Positions 32,627-42,467 are shown, numbered from the stretch's first letter. The stretch: DNA of 64,000 nucleotides from Caproiciproducens sp. CPB-2 (GCF_036287215.1 NZ_CP142860.1:496001-560000); one strand, 5' to 3'. Notes: generated by a model not told the origin, from the letters alone. Made by a program: numbers and translations.

Positions 32627-33787
32627 TTGCGGATTGCATTTTTTACGGATACTTTTTACCCGCAGGTCAACGGGGTTTCCAACACATTGTCCTATTTGAG
32701 CCGGTATCTGAAGGCCAGAAATATCGAGCACGTCTTTTTTGCTCCCGATTACGGCTTCGATTCCGACGAGTGCGCGGGTCTGCCTGTGACGAGGTTCAAA
32801 GGCTTTTGCCCGATCATCTATCCGGAGTGCCGGATCGCGTTTGCGCCGCTGGAAAAGATAACCGGCCTTCTTGCGGAATTCGCCCCGGATGTGGTACATA
32901 TCGTAACCGAGCTGAGTATGGGTCTGGTCGGGCTGCGCGCGGCAGAGGCGCTGGGGATTCCGGTCGTGATGTCTTACCATACCAATTTTGACAAATATCT
33001 TCATTTTTACCACCTGACCTATTTCAGTCAGGCTCTGTGGCATTATATGAAATGGTTCCACAGCTTTGCGCTGGTGAATCTGTGCCCCTCCCGCGATACG
33101 CTGGAATCCATGAAGCGGCGGGGGTTTCAAAATCTGGGCATCTGGTCGCGCGGAATCGACCTGGACCGTTTCGGTCCCTCCCATTTTTCGCCGGAGCTGA
33201 GAGAGCGGCTTGGGGCCCGGGACAAAACCGTATTTTTGTACGTCGGCCGGGTTTCGGTGGAAAAGGGCCTCGACGTCCTGATGCAAAGCATCCGCGCCGT
33301 CAATGAAACCCACGGTGACCGGGTGCAGTTCTGGATTACCGGAGACGGTCCCTTTTTAAGGGAGATCGCATCCTTAAAACTGCCGAACGTCGTTTTTACC
33401 GGCGAGAAGCGGGGTGCGGAGCTGGCGCAGGTCTATGCCAGCGCGGACGCGTTTGTGTTTCCATCCGGAACCGAAACCTTCGGAAACGTATTGCTGGAAG
33501 CCATGGCCAGCGGGCTTGCGCCCATCTGCACGGACTCCGGAGGGGTGACGGACTATACGGTTCACGATGAAAATGCGCTCGTATGCCGGTATGGGGATTC
33601 CGACAGCCTTTCGCGGGCCATCCTCGACCTGCTGGACCCCCAGCTGCGCAGCCGGATCCGCCAGAAGGCCCTTCAGACGGCAAAAAGCAGAAGCTGGGAT
33701 TCCATATTCGATTCCCTGATGCTGCACTACGGATCGGCGACGCTTTCTCTTCCCGCCCGACGGCAGGCCGATATCCATAAATCCTGA
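32627..33787 (+). CDS. GT4-family glycosyltransferase
   Basis: A 386-residue GT-B transferase that starts FFTDTFYPQVNGVSNTLSYL and has the GT4 features RVSVEKGLDVLMQSI and PSGTETFGNVLLEAMASGL. This pattern is close to diacylglycerol and mannosyl lipid glycosyltransferases. The start is TTG 32627 with AAAGGGGCGG upstream. A UDP-glucose dehydrogenase-like gene follows, so the donor may be a UDP-uronic acid or UDP-glucose and the product a glycolipid; this is inference. Confidence 0.9.
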   Translation: MRIAFFTDTFYPQVNGVSNTLSYLSRYLKARNIEHVFFAPDYGFDSDECAGLPVTRFKGFCPIIYPECRIAFAPLEKITGLLAEFAPDVVHIVTELSMGLVGLRAAEALGIPVVMSYHTNFDKYLHFYHLTYFSQALWHYMKWFHSFALVNLCPSRDTLESMKRRGFQNLGIWSRGIDLDRFGPSHFSPELRERLGARDKTVFLYVGRVSVEKGLDVLMQSIRAVNETHGDRVQFWITGDGPFLREIASLKLPNVVFTGEKRGAELAQVYASADAFVFPSGTETFGNVLLEAMASGLAPICTDSGGVTDYTVHDENALVCRYGDSDSLSRAILDLLDPQLRSRIRQKALQTAKSRSWDSIFDSLMLHYGSATLSLPARRQADIHKS

Positions 33788-33855
33788 TCGATATATGGAA
33801 AAAGATTGATTTTATACGCCCTGTACGCCGAGCCGTACAGGGAGAAGGAGACAGC

Positions 33856-35247
33856 ATGAAAATAGCGGTGATAGGAACGGGCTATGTGGGGCTGGTCACG
33901 GCCGTTTGCCTGGCGCATTGGGGGCATGAGGTGACCTGCGTCGAGACGGATACGGAAAAGCTTTCCATCCTGAGGGCGGGACGTTCCCCTATTTTTGAAA
34001 AAGGGGTGGAGGAATTGATGCAAAGCTGTGCCGAAAAGCTGGCTTACACGGACGACTGCGGCGAAGCGTGCCGCGGCGCGCAGGCCGCCTTTATCTGTGT
34101 CGGAACGCCCGAACGCGAGGACGGATTTGCAAATTTGAAGCAGGTTTTTGCGGTCGCCAAACAGATCGCCGCCTCCGCGCGCGGGGACTGCGTCTGCGTT
34201 GTCAAATCCACCGTGCCGATCGGTACCAACCGCAAATTGGAGCGGCTGTTTTTTTCGGAGGCCGGAAAGGGCGTTACGATCGAAGTCGCCTCCAACCCGG
34301 AATTTTTATCGCAGGGCACCGCCGTCCGCGATTTTCTGTTTGGTCCACGGGTCGTCATCGGCGTGGAAAGCGCGCATTGCGGGGAAATCCTCAGGAGCAT
34401 TTACGCCGGTTATCAGGGACAGGTCATCGTAACCGACCGGCAGACGGCCGAAATGATCAAGTATGCGTCCAATGACTTTCTGGCCCTGAAAATCTCCTAT
34501 ATCAACGAAATCGCCAATCTGTGTGAAATCGTGGGGGCGGATGTGGAAACGGTCGCGCGCGGGATGGGGGCGGACAGCCGCATCGGAAAGAATTTTCTGC
34601 GCGCGGGCATCGGCTACGGAGGGTCCTGTTTCCCAAAGGATACCAAGGCGCTCCACTGGCTGGCCAAATACTACGATTATGAGATCAAGACGATCAAGGC
34701 CGCAATCGAAGTGAACGAGAACCAGAAGATCCGGCTGATCAAAAAGGCCCGCCGGTATTATCAGAACCTGGAAGGATTGTCAGTCGCCGTTTTGGGGCTC
34801 ACCTTCAAGCCGGATACGGACGACCTGAGAGACGCGCCGTCCCTGCAGAATATTGCCGTTTTGCTGCAGGAGGGGGCGGACGTCCGCGTGTGGGACCCTT
34901 CTGGGTATGAACGCATCAAAAGGCTGTATCCTCATCAGATCACCTGCTGCGGCACGATCGGGGAAGCGATTCAGGATGCTCATCTCTGCCTGATCCTGAC
35001 GGAGTGGGAGCAGATCCGGAACTTTGACCCCGCCGGATATGCACAGCACATGAAAAGGCCGGTTGTGATCGACGGGCGCAACTGCTACAGCCCGGCTGCC
35101 GTTCAGGGTGCGGGCATCGTCTATGACTCTGTCGGCAGGCCCCGCGTTCTGCCGGAAAACTGGGCGGATCAAACGGGCCGCGTGCTTTATCTGCCGGTCG
35201 ATCCCCGAAAAACAGCGCCGGATTTCCATACATTCCATGAGGCCTGA
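33856..35247 (+). CDS. UDP-glucose/GDP-mannose dehydrogenase family protein
   Basis: Oxidises a nucleotide sugar to its uronic acid with two NAD+. The 463-residue protein has the NAD fold KIAVIGTGYVGLVTAVCLA, the STVPIGTNRKLE region, the catalytic Cys258 in GGSCFPKDTKAL and the substrate domain LTFKPDTDDLRDAPS. UDP-glucose 6-dehydrogenase is the most likely activity. The C-terminal 25 residues run beyond the usual end. It follows the GT4 gene by 68 bp with GGAGAAGGAG upstream. Confidence 0.93.
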   Translation: MKIAVIGTGYVGLVTAVCLAHWGHEVTCVETDTEKLSILRAGRSPIFEKGVEELMQSCAEKLAYTDDCGEACRGAQAAFICVGTPEREDGFANLKQVFAVAKQIAASARGDCVCVVKSTVPIGTNRKLERLFFSEAGKGVTIEVASNPEFLSQGTAVRDFLFGPRVVIGVESAHCGEILRSIYAGYQGQVIVTDRQTAEMIKYASNDFLALKISYINEIANLCEIVGADVETVARGMGADSRIGKNFLRAGIGYGGSCFPKDTKALHWLAKYYDYEIKTIKAAIEVNENQKIRLIKKARRYYQNLEGLSVAVLGLTFKPDTDDLRDAPSLQNIAVLLQEGADVRVWDPSGYERIKRLYPHQITCCGTIGEAIQDAHLCLILTEWEQIRNFDPAGYAQHMKRPVVIDGRNCYSPAAVQGAGIVYDSVGRPRVLPENWADQTGRVLYLPVDPRKTAPDFHTFHEA

Positions 35248-35293
35248 CAGATTCTGCTTCTGCTTACAGTACGATAAACGGACCTTATACGGA

Positions 35294-35317
35294 CCCGCCT
35301 CTTCCAGGGCGGATTTT
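35294..35317 (+). terminator. Weak terminator-like hairpin
   Basis: CCCGCC (35294-35299) and GGGCGG (35307-35312) form a short GC stem followed by ATTTT. It is the only candidate end for the glycosyltransferase operon. Confidence 0.4.
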
Positions 35318-35348
35318 CCGTAACCGGTTCGTTTTTTTATTTTCCCTC

Positions 35349-35377
35349 TTGAAAAGAGAATGGGAAAGTCATATAAT
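35349..35377 (+). promoter_or_regulatory. Promoter of the TetR-ABC export operon
   Basis: TTGAAA (35349-35354) and a perfect TATAAT (35372-35377) are 17 bp apart, just before a large palindrome and the TetR-type gene. Confidence 0.75.
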
Positions 35378-35388
35378 GATGGGGAAAA

Positions 35389-35420
35389 GTGACTTGTCAG
35401 TCATGTGACTGAACAGTCAC
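35389..35420 (+). promoter_or_regulatory. 32-bp palindromic operator for the TetR-type regulator
   Basis: GTGACT (35389) and AGTCAC (ending 35420) with inner arms TCAGTCA and TGACTGA form a near-perfect palindrome, mismatched only at two bases per arm and the centre. It starts about 12 bp after the -10 box, over the likely transcription start, as expected for self-repression. Confidence 0.75.
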
Positions 35421-35451
35421 CACGGCTAAGAAATAAAAAGGGAGGGGTTTG

Positions 35452-36090
35452 ATGCCGAAACAGACTTTCTTCAATCTTCCTGCGGAGAAACGCAAGTGGA
35501 TTCTGAACGTCGCCGTAAAGGAGTTTGCGGAGCAGGGCTATAAAGGCGCCAATATCTCCAGAATGGTGCAGGAGGCCGGGATTGCGAAAGGCAGCTTCTA
35601 CCAGTATTTCGAGGATAAGGACGATCTTTATCTTTATATCGTCACCATCATCGCCGGGAAGAAGCTTGCGATCTATGAGAGGGAAAAAGGGCGGCTGGAG
35701 GATTTATCCCTCACCGGATTTCTGAGGGTGGTTTCCCATCAGATGTTTCGGGACTTTATGGAGAACCCCGAGCTGCTGCGCATCGGGGCGGATTTCGTAC
35801 AACTTGAGGGAGAACCGGTGTATCAGAAAATCATGAAACTCTATCCCGACATGACCAGTTCGTTTTTTGTTCCCTTTATTGAACATGAGATCGGGCAGGG
35901 CGAGATTTCGGGGAAGGTAAATCCGCGCCTGCTCAATTTTATTCTGGTCAGCCTGGGACTGTATCTCTCTTATGACTTGAAAACGACGAACGCCGAAACG
36001 ATCCAGGAGGAACTTGTCGATCAGATTCTTGACGATATGGAATATATCCTGAAGAACGGCATTTATACCGGTAAGGGGAAATCAATGTGA
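35452..36090 (+). CDS. TetR/AcrR-family regulator
   Basis: A 212-residue repressor with an N-terminal helix-turn-helix: KRKWILNVAVKEFAEQGYK, ISRMVQEAGIAKGSFYQYF (residues 14-60), and a helical ligand-binding domain. GGAGGGG precedes ATG 35452. It heads the MacAB-like operon and probably controls it through the adjoining palindrome. The ligand, likely an exported lipid, peptide or drug, cannot be deduced. Confidence 0.92.
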   Translation: MPKQTFFNLPAEKRKWILNVAVKEFAEQGYKGANISRMVQEAGIAKGSFYQYFEDKDDLYLYIVTIIAGKKLAIYEREKGRLEDLSLTGFLRVVSHQMFRDFMENPELLRIGADFVQLEGEPVYQKIMKLYPDMTSSFFVPFIEHEIGQGEISGKVNPRLLNFILVSLGLYLSYDLKTTNAETIQEELVDQILDDMEYILKNGIYTGKGKSM

Positions 36091-36124
36091 GCAGACGCTT
36101 TGATTTGGAGGGGGAATCCTGAGC

Positions 36125-36829
36125 TTGGACACAATTTTACAGGTCAAGGGCCTGACAAAGGAATACCATATGGGCGAAGTGACGGTACATGCGCTGCAGG
36201 GTGTGGATTTCACCGTGGGCGAAGGGGAGTTTGTCGTCATTCTCGGGCCTTCCGGTTCCGGGAAAAGTACGATTTTAAACATTGTGGGTGGAATCGACGT
36301 CCCCACGGCGGGGCAGGTGCTTTACCGCGGGCAGGACATCAGCGGCTATAACCAGAAAAAGCTTACGAATTACCGCCGGAACGCCGTTGGGTTCGTATTC
36401 CAGTTCTATAATCTCATGCAGAATCTTACCGCGCTGGAAAATATCACCCTGGCTTCGGAAATGGCGGCGCATCCGATCGACCCGCGCAAGCTGCTCGCCC
36501 AGATCGATATGGCGGAGCGCGGCGGGCATTTTCCGTCGCAGCTTTCCGGCGGGCAGCAGCAGCGCGTGGCGATTGCCCGCGCGATCGCCAAAAATCCCGA
36601 TATTTTGCTTTGCGATGAGCCGACCGGCGCGCTGGACGTATCCACCGGAATTCAGGTGCTTCACCTGCTGAAGGATTTCAACGAAAGCTACCGCAAGACG
36701 GTGGTCATCATTACGCACAACGCCGGAATCGCCGAAGTCGCCGACCGGGTCCTGACTGTAAAGGACGGCCGGATCGCCGGCGACCGGAGCAATTCCAACC
36801 CGATTGCGCCCGAGGAGGTGGCATGGTGA
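36125..36829 (+). CDS. ABC transporter ATP-binding protein, MacB/LolD type
   Basis: A 234-residue ATPase with Walker [17 protein letters not shown], signature [19 protein letters not shown], Walker [13 protein letters not shown] and [14 protein letters not shown]. The TTG start at 36125 follows GGAGGGGGA. It overlaps the permease gene by seven bases. With an FtsX-like permease and a periplasmic-adaptor-like protein it forms a MacAB-type system that works on the membrane's outer face (mechanotransmission) rather than classical pumping. Confidence 0.95.
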   Translation: MDTILQVKGLTKEYHMGEVTVHALQGVDFTVGEGEFVVILGPSGSGKSTILNIVGGIDVPTAGQVLYRGQDISGYNQKKLTNYRRNAVGFVFQFYNLMQNLTALENITLASEMAAHPIDPRKLLAQIDMAERGGHFPSQLSGGQQQRVAIARAIAKNPDILLCDEPTGALDVSTGIQVLHLLKDFNESYRKTVVIITHNAGIAEVADRVLTVKDGRIAGDRSNSNPIAPEEVAW

Positions 36830-39180
36830 CACTTTGGAAGCAGGCCGTCCGGGGCGTGTGGCGCGGCCGAAAATCCTATCTTGCCTGTATCGTGCTTCTG
36901 GCGATGGGGATTATGGTTTATGTTTCCTATCAGCTGCTTTATGTCAATCTTTCCTCCGCACAGAAACAGTTTTATGCGTCGCAGCGGTTTGCGGACGGGT
37001 TCGCCTCGGTGGATGCCATCCCTGCCGGTGCCGTAAAGAACCTGTCCGATATCAAAGGGATTTCCCGCATGGACTCCTCCATTACGCTGGACGCCAGGGT
37101 GGTGGGGCTGAGCGACACCAAAATCGTCACGCTCAGGCTGAATTCCTTTGACCCCGAAGCTCCCGAACGGCTGAACAATTTTGTTTTGGAAAAGGGAACG
37201 GTTCCGGAAAGCGGGGGCCTTCTGATCGGGCAGACCTTTGCCGCCGCAAACAAGCTCGCGGTCGGGGATACCGTCCGCCTGATCGTGAACGGTCAGGAAA
37301 TCGAGCGTCAGATTACGGGCATCGCCCAAAGCCCGGAATACGTTTACGTCATCCCGGACACGGGCCAGCTCCTTCCCGACGACAGTGCGTTTGGGTTCGC
37401 CTTTGTCCCGGCAGCCGATCTGGAAACGCTGGGCAGCGGCAGGGGGATCGCCAACCGCCTGTCCTTCCTTCTGGAGAAGGGGGCGACCTTCCGGCAGGTG
37501 GAGGCTCCGCTGCGCGAAGCGCTGGAGCCGTACGGCCTGCGATCTCTGGCCGCGAGGAAGGACCAGCCCAGCCACGCGATGCTGCAGCAGGAAATCGACC
37601 AGCTTGGAAATATGAGCACCAGCATCCCGACGGTTTTCATCGTGATGGCCGTCCTGATCCTGTACATCATGCTCAAGCGCATGATCGAGCAGGAGCGGAT
37701 GCAGATCGGGACCCTGAAAGCCTTTGGGTTTTCCAACTGGACTATCGTCCTGCACTACCTGTCCTACGGCGTGGTTACCGGGGCCGTCGGCGGCGCTGCA
37801 GGCGTGCTGCTGGGGCTTGTGATGACCGGGGGAATGACGGAGCTGTATCTGGATTATTTCAGTTTGCCCGCCATTCAGGTCCCGCCAGACCCGTTTTACA
37901 TCCTGATGGGACTGCTGATCGCCGTCCTGTCAGGGCTTTTCGGCGCGTTTATGGGGGTCAGGGGCGTGCTCAGGCTGGAGCCCGGGGAAGCCATGCGGCC
38001 GCCGTCGCCCCCGGTGGTGAAAAGCGATCTTTTCGCGCGGCTCCCGCTGATCCGGAAGCTTCTTACCTCCTACGGGTTCATGGCATCGCGCAATATCACC
38101 CGCAATAAATTCCGCAGCACGTTCGTGCTGATCGGCATGGCCTTTGCGTTTGCCATCACCGCGTTTATGGCCTCTTACGGCGACATGTTCAAAACAATGA
38201 TGCTGGACCAGTTCACGAAGGTGGAGGTCTACGACCTGAAAATCACCCTCAAAACTCCCGCCGGCGCGGCCGATGCCATGGAGACGGCGGACGCCCTGAA
38301 AGGGGTCGACAGCGCCGAAGCGATTCTGGAGCTTCCGGCTGAGCTCCACCGGGAGCATCTGCAGGAAGCCGTTTCGCTGACAGCGCTTCCCGATGACGCC
38401 GGGCTTTACCGGATTTATGACATCGACAGCAAACAGAATCACAGCCCGCCGAAGGAGGGAATTCTGCTCAGCAGCACGCTGGCCAAAAAGCTTCAGGCGA
38501 AGCGGGGGGACATTCTTACCGTGCGCACGCCTTATACCGGCGACAGGGACATTCCGCTTCCGGTAATGGGCGTGGTCCACACGAACTCCGGTTCCTCCGC
38601 GTTCGTCAGCCTGAAAGGCATCTGGAACGCGCTGGACATTCCGCCGACGGTCAACAGCATCCTGCTGTCCGCAAAGGACCCGCAGGCGATCAAGGCGGAG
38701 CTGACGGACGCGAAAAACGTGGCCGCCATGACCGATCAAGAGGAGGCCAAGGCAAGCTATATGGATATGTTCCGTACTTATTCCTCACTGATGGAAATGA
38801 TGCAGGGGATCGGGATGATCATCGCTTTCGCCATTATTACCAACACGGCTTCGATCTCCCTTTCCGAGCGGAAGAGGGAATACGCCACCATGCGGGTCCT
38901 CGGGATGCATCCGAAGGAAATAGGGAAAGTGGTCAGCTTTGAATACTGGGTGCTGTCGCTTGGCGCGCTGCCCCTGGGCATCCTGCTTACGCGCATGATC
39001 AAGCAGGCCATGGCGGCTACGATTGACAGCGATCTGTTTACCATGCCCCTCAACACCCCGCTGGGAAGCTATCTTTCGGCGGCGGTCCTCTGCGCGGCGA
39101 CGGTGGCGCTGTCCAACCGTCTCGCAAGAAGGAGAATATCCAAATTCGACATGGTCGAAATTCTCAAGGAAAGGGAGTGA
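36823..39180 (+). CDS. FtsX/MacB-like ABC permease with two permease units
   Basis: A 785-residue membrane protein with a first helix near residue 20, a large extracytoplasmic domain, three helices around residues 260-390 (including LKAFGFSNWTIVLHYLSYG), then a second copy of the same plan ending in MRVLGMHPKEIGKVVSFEYW and three helices. The FtsX domain occurs twice, as in Firmicute lipid or peptide exporters. Start ATG 36823, preceded by GAGGAGG, overlaps the ATPase stop. Confidence 0.93.
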   Translation: MVTLWKQAVRGVWRGRKSYLACIVLLAMGIMVYVSYQLLYVNLSSAQKQFYASQRFADGFASVDAIPAGAVKNLSDIKGISRMDSSITLDARVVGLSDTKIVTLRLNSFDPEAPERLNNFVLEKGTVPESGGLLIGQTFAAANKLAVGDTVRLIVNGQEIERQITGIAQSPEYVYVIPDTGQLLPDDSAFGFAFVPAADLETLGSGRGIANRLSFLLEKGATFRQVEAPLREALEPYGLRSLAARKDQPSHAMLQQEIDQLGNMSTSIPTVFIVMAVLILYIMLKRMIEQERMQIGTLKAFGFSNWTIVLHYLSYGVVTGAVGGAAGVLLGLVMTGGMTELYLDYFSLPAIQVPPDPFYILMGLLIAVLSGLFGAFMGVRGVLRLEPGEAMRPPSPPVVKSDLFARLPLIRKLLTSYGFMASRNITRNKFRSTFVLIGMAFAFAITAFMASYGDMFKTMMLDQFTKVEVYDLKITLKTPAGAADAMETADALKGVDSAEAILELPAELHREHLQEAVSLTALPDDAGLYRIYDIDSKQNHSPPKEGILLSSTLAKKLQAKRGDILTVRTPYTGDRDIPLPVMGVVHTNSGSSAFVSLKGIWNALDIPPTVNSILLSAKDPQAIKAELTDAKNVAAMTDQEEAKASYMDMFRTYSSLMEMMQGIGMIIAFAIITNTASISLSERKREYATMRVLGMHPKEIGKVVSFEYWVLSLGALPLGILLTRMIKQAMAATIDSDLFTMPLNTPLGSYLSAAVLCAATVALSNRLARRRISKFDMVEILKERE

Positions 39181-39185
39181 GCCTT

Positions 39186-40577
39186 TTGAAAAAAATTGTA
39201 AAACTGGTGCTTCTGCTGCTTGTCGTCCTTGCTGCGGGCGCGGGCGCCTACCTGTATAAAACGGCTCCGCTGAAGGTGGAAACGGAGGCGCTCCGCCCGG
39301 AAACGGCGACGCTGACTTTTACCGAGCAGGGAGATTATGCTTACGACAATCAATACGACCTGTATCCTCTGGTGTCCGGGGAAATCCTCGGCGTACATGT
39401 GAAAAAAGGCCAGACGGTGAAAAAAGGCGACGTGATCGCCGAGGTGTACGACCCCGACTATCCCTATCAGATTAAACAGCTTCGGAGCAGCATCGGCGGC
39501 TACAATGCGCAGATCGCGAACCTGGGGCTTCAGGAGCAGAAGGAGCATGACAACGCCGCCGTAACGGTGGAAACGCTGAAGGGCCAGCTGGCCGCCCTGC
39601 GGGCGGAAATGGCCAAAAGCGGGGATACCACTCACTCCATTGAAAAGCAGATTCAGATACAGGCAAACGTTGTGGACATGAATCAGCGCAACGCCGATCT
39701 GGCTCACGAATATTACAGGGACGTCCGGGATCTCGATGACGAGACGATCCGTACGGCAAAAGAGGCATATAATCAGGCCAGGAGCGTCCTGTACCAGAGC
39801 CAGCTTGTTTTGGAGCAGCTCCGGGGCGGGAAGCCTTCCGAGGAACTGTATCAGGCGCAGGAGAGCGCGCTGGAAACCCAGATCGAATCCACGTCGGCGC
39901 TGCTGGAAAAAGGATATTCCTCCGGCATGCAGCAGTATTATCAGTCGCAGATCGAAGCGGCAAAGCTGAGCATCGCGCAGATGACGGAAAAAAAGGGCAG
40001 GGCGACCATCTACGCGCCGGTAGGCGGCGTCATCACCGACCTGCCAGTCCTGAACAAGAACATCGCGGAGCAGCAGGTGCCCGTCGCCAAAATCTCCTTC
40101 GGAGAAGTGGTGGAGACTTTTATTCCGGTCAGGGAAATCGACGGGGTAAAGGTGGGCGATCAGGTGGATTTGCTGCTGGATAAACGCATGGGAGAGAAAA
40201 CGATCAAAGGGCAGGTACTGGAAATAGAGGGGGAAGCGCAGGTCAAGACGTCCTCCCTCGGCGTGGAAGAGCGCAAGATCCGGGCTTTGATCCAGCCGAA
40301 GGAAAACGCGCTGGAAATCGGCTACGATATCGACGTCCGGTTTACCGTGTACACCCGGCAGAACGCTTTGGTCGTGCCAAAAACAGCCATGTTTGAAAAA
40401 GATGAGGGCGACTGTGTCTGGATTGTGAAAAACGGGGTTCTGGCGGTGCAGAAGGTGACCAAGGGGGTGGAGACCAGCGACGGCTGTATCATTGAGAAGG
40501 GCCTTTCCGCGGGCGACGCGGTGGTCATTGACGCCGACAACGAAAACCTGGCGCCGGGAAAGCACGCGGAATCATGA
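39186..40577 (+). CDS. HlyD/MacA-like efflux adaptor protein
   Basis: A membrane-anchored adaptor (463 residues) with one N-terminal helix (KIVKLVLLLLVVLAAGAGAYLY), a biotinyl-lipoyl-like hairpin with GVHVKKGQTVKKGDVIAEV, coiled-coil stretches around residues 95-270 and beta domains from IYAPVGGVITDLPVLN. It would link the ABC complex to extracellular or cell-wall partners. TTG 39186 has AAGGGAG eight bases upstream; GTG 39177 would overlap that site. Last gene of the TetR-controlled operon. Confidence 0.9.
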   Translation: MKKIVKLVLLLLVVLAAGAGAYLYKTAPLKVETEALRPETATLTFTEQGDYAYDNQYDLYPLVSGEILGVHVKKGQTVKKGDVIAEVYDPDYPYQIKQLRSSIGGYNAQIANLGLQEQKEHDNAAVTVETLKGQLAALRAEMAKSGDTTHSIEKQIQIQANVVDMNQRNADLAHEYYRDVRDLDDETIRTAKEAYNQARSVLYQSQLVLEQLRGGKPSEELYQAQESALETQIESTSALLEKGYSSGMQQYYQSQIEAAKLSIAQMTEKKGRATIYAPVGGVITDLPVLNKNIAEQQVPVAKISFGEVVETFIPVREIDGVKVGDQVDLLLDKRMGEKTIKGQVLEIEGEAQVKTSSLGVEERKIRALIQPKENALEIGYDIDVRFTVYTRQNALVVPKTAMFEKDEGDCVWIVKNGVLAVQKVTKGVETSDGCIIEKGLSAGDAVVIDADNENLAPGKHAES

Positions 40578-40613
40578 AATTGCTTCCGGCATCCGATTTC
40601 CTGTAAAAAGGGG

Positions 40614-40642
40614 TTGACAGGAACCAGAATTTGTGGTACTCT
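40614..40642 (+). promoter_or_regulatory. Promoter of the trp operon
   Basis: A perfect TTGACA (40614-40619) and TACTCT (40637-40642) are 17 bp apart, directly before the T-box leader. Confidence 0.65.
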
Positions 40643-40654
40643 CAATAAAATTAA

Positions 40655-40925
40655 ATGAAAAACCGTTGATGCGGAGATAACGGTAGTCATGCTCTTACAG
40701 AGAGCCCGCGATGCTGAGAATCGGGCAGAAAACAGATTATCAAATGGACCGCAGAGGGCGCAGTCAAAGGCGGAAGCCGAGTATTCTGCGACGTGTTGGC
40801 ATACGTCAGTTGCCGGGGATATGTTGGTATCCCGCTAAGCGCACGGTTTGTGATACCGTGAATCAGGGTGGCACCGCGAGTTTTAAGCTCGTCCTTGACA
40901 AAAATTGTCAGGGACGGGCTTTTTT
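40655..40925 (+). ncRNA. T-box leader (tryptophan) with terminator
   Basis: The leader has the stem I elements, with CAGAGAGCC and GCTGAGAA, a TGG codon at 40745-40747 in the expected specifier position (ATCAAATGGACC), the conserved T-box AGGGTGGCACCGCG at 40865-40878 and a terminator hairpin (40886-40920, then TTTTT). Uncharged tRNA-Trp would pair with the T-box and allow readthrough into trpE. The 400-bp gap between operons is filled by this element and its promoter. Confidence 0.93.
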
Positions 40926-40976
40926 GTCGTCTCTGATCAGAATTTCCGATTTCAAGAAGAAAGGCGTGATCAGAAA

Positions 40977-42467
40977 ATGGCGGTACCCAGCCTTACACAG
41001 GCAAAAACAATCGCAAAAACGGGAGAATACAAAATTCTCCCCGTCAGCTGTGAAATTTACAGCGACGTTATCACCCCGATCGAGGTTCTGCGAAAGCTCA
41101 AGAATGTCAGCAGTCACTGCTATCTGCTCGAGTCGGTGGAGAAGAGCCGGAAATGGGGCAGGTATACGTTCCTGGGGTTTGACCCGGTCATGGAGCTTTC
41201 CTGCACCGGCGGAAAGCTCGTCATCCGGGCCGGTTCCTCCGTGACGATGGATGTAAAACACCCCAAAGAAATGATCCGGCAGGTGCTTACGGACAACAAA
41301 AGCCCGCGCTTTGAAAATCTTCCGCCCTTCACCGGCGGGCTGGTCGGCTACTTTTCTTACGATTACATCAAATATGCGGAGCCCTCCCTCTGGCTGGACG
41401 CAAAGGACGAGGAAGGCTTCAGGGACGTCGACCTTATGCTTTTCGACAAAGTGATCGCCTTCGATAATTTCCGGCAGAAGATCATTTTGATCGTCAATGC
41501 CCGGTGTGACGATATGGACAGGGAATACGAGCGGGCCGGGATGGAGCTTAAAAATTTAAGGGAGCTCATTCTTCACGGCGCCTGCCGAAACGAAATCCCG
41601 GGCAGGATGACGTCGCCGGTCCGGGAGCTGTTCAGCCGGGAGGAATACTGCGCAATGGTTGAAAAGGCGAAGGACTATATCCGTGAGGGGGAACTGTTTC
41701 AGGTCGTACTGTCCAACCGGCTGGACGCGGATTTTGAAGGAAGCCTTCTGAATACCTACCGCGTTTTGCGGACCATCAATCCCTCCCCCTATATGTTTTA
41801 TTTTTCGAGCGACGATATCGAGATTGCCGGGGCTTCTCCCGAAACCCTTGTGAAGCTGGAAAACGGTGTGCTGAAAACCTTTCCTCTGGCCGGGACCCGG
41901 CCGCGCGGCGCAACGGAGGAGGAAAACAAACGGCTGGAAGAGGAGCTTCTGGCCGACGAGAAGGAATGCGCCGAGCACAATATGCTGGTCGATCTGGGGC
42001 GCAACGACATTGGGAAAATCAGCAGCTTCGGCAGCGTGCGGGTGGAAAAATATAAGAGTATTGAACGCTTCTCGCACGTGATGCATATCGGGTCCGCCGT
42101 GTCCGGAAAAATCCGGCCCGACCGGGACGCCGTGGACGCGGTGGAGGCCGTGCTCCCGGCCGGGACCCTTTCCGGGGCTCCCAAAATCCGCGCCTGTCAG
42201 ATCATCCATGAGCTTGAAAACAACAAGCGGGGCATTTACGGCGGAGCCATCGGCTATATCGATTTTTCCGGGAACCTGGACACCTGCATCGCGATCCGGC
42301 TCGCCTTTCAGAAAAACGGCAGGGTGTTTGTCCGCTCGGGCGCGGGGATTGTGGCCGACAGCGTGCCGGAAAACGAGTATCAGGAATGCATCAATAAAGC
42401 CGGAGCCGTCGTAAAGGCGCTGGAAATCGCACAGGGAGGGATGACGGATGATCCTGCTGATCGATAA
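40977..42467 (+). CDS. trpE: Anthranilate synthase component I
   Basis: Makes anthranilate from chorismate using ammonia from TrpG. The 496-residue protein has LLESVEKSRKWGRYTFLGFDP (feedback-site region), the chorismate-binding segment ending FPLAGTRPRGATEEEN and LPAGTLSGAPKIRACQII. ATG 40977 follows AGAAAGGCG; longer forms start inside the terminator hairpin. It overlaps trpG by 20 bases, favouring equal synthesis of both subunits. Confidence 0.96.
   Translation: MAVPSLTQAKTIAKTGEYKILPVSCEIYSDVITPIEVLRKLKNVSSHCYLLESVEKSRKWGRYTFLGFDPVMELSCTGGKLVIRAGSSVTMDVKHPKEMIRQVLTDNKSPRFENLPPFTGGLVGYFSYDYIKYAEPSLWLDAKDEEGFRDVDLMLFDKVIAFDNFRQKIILIVNARCDDMDREYERAGMELKNLRELILHGACRNEIPGRMTSPVRELFSREEYCAMVEKAKDYIREGELFQVVLSNRLDADFEGSLLNTYRVLRTINPSPYMFYFSSDDIEIAGASPETLVKLENGVLKTFPLAGTRPRGATEEENKRLEEELLADEKECAEHNMLVDLGRNDIGKISSFGSVRVEKYKSIERFSHVMHIGSAVSGKIRPDRDAVDAVEAVLPAGTLSGAPKIRACQIIHELENNKRGIYGGAIGYIDFSGNLDTCIAIRLAFQKNGRVFVRSGAGIVADSVPENEYQECINKAGAVVKALEIAQGGMTDDPADR

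Noticed and set aside
39069..40565. 498-codon minus-strand frame opposite the HlyD-like gene
   Set aside because: It mirrors a well-supported adaptor protein; it results from GC-rich codon use on the true strand.
40711..41244. 177-codon frame starting in the T-box leader
   Set aside because: It overlaps a structured T-box RNA and the start of trpE in another frame.
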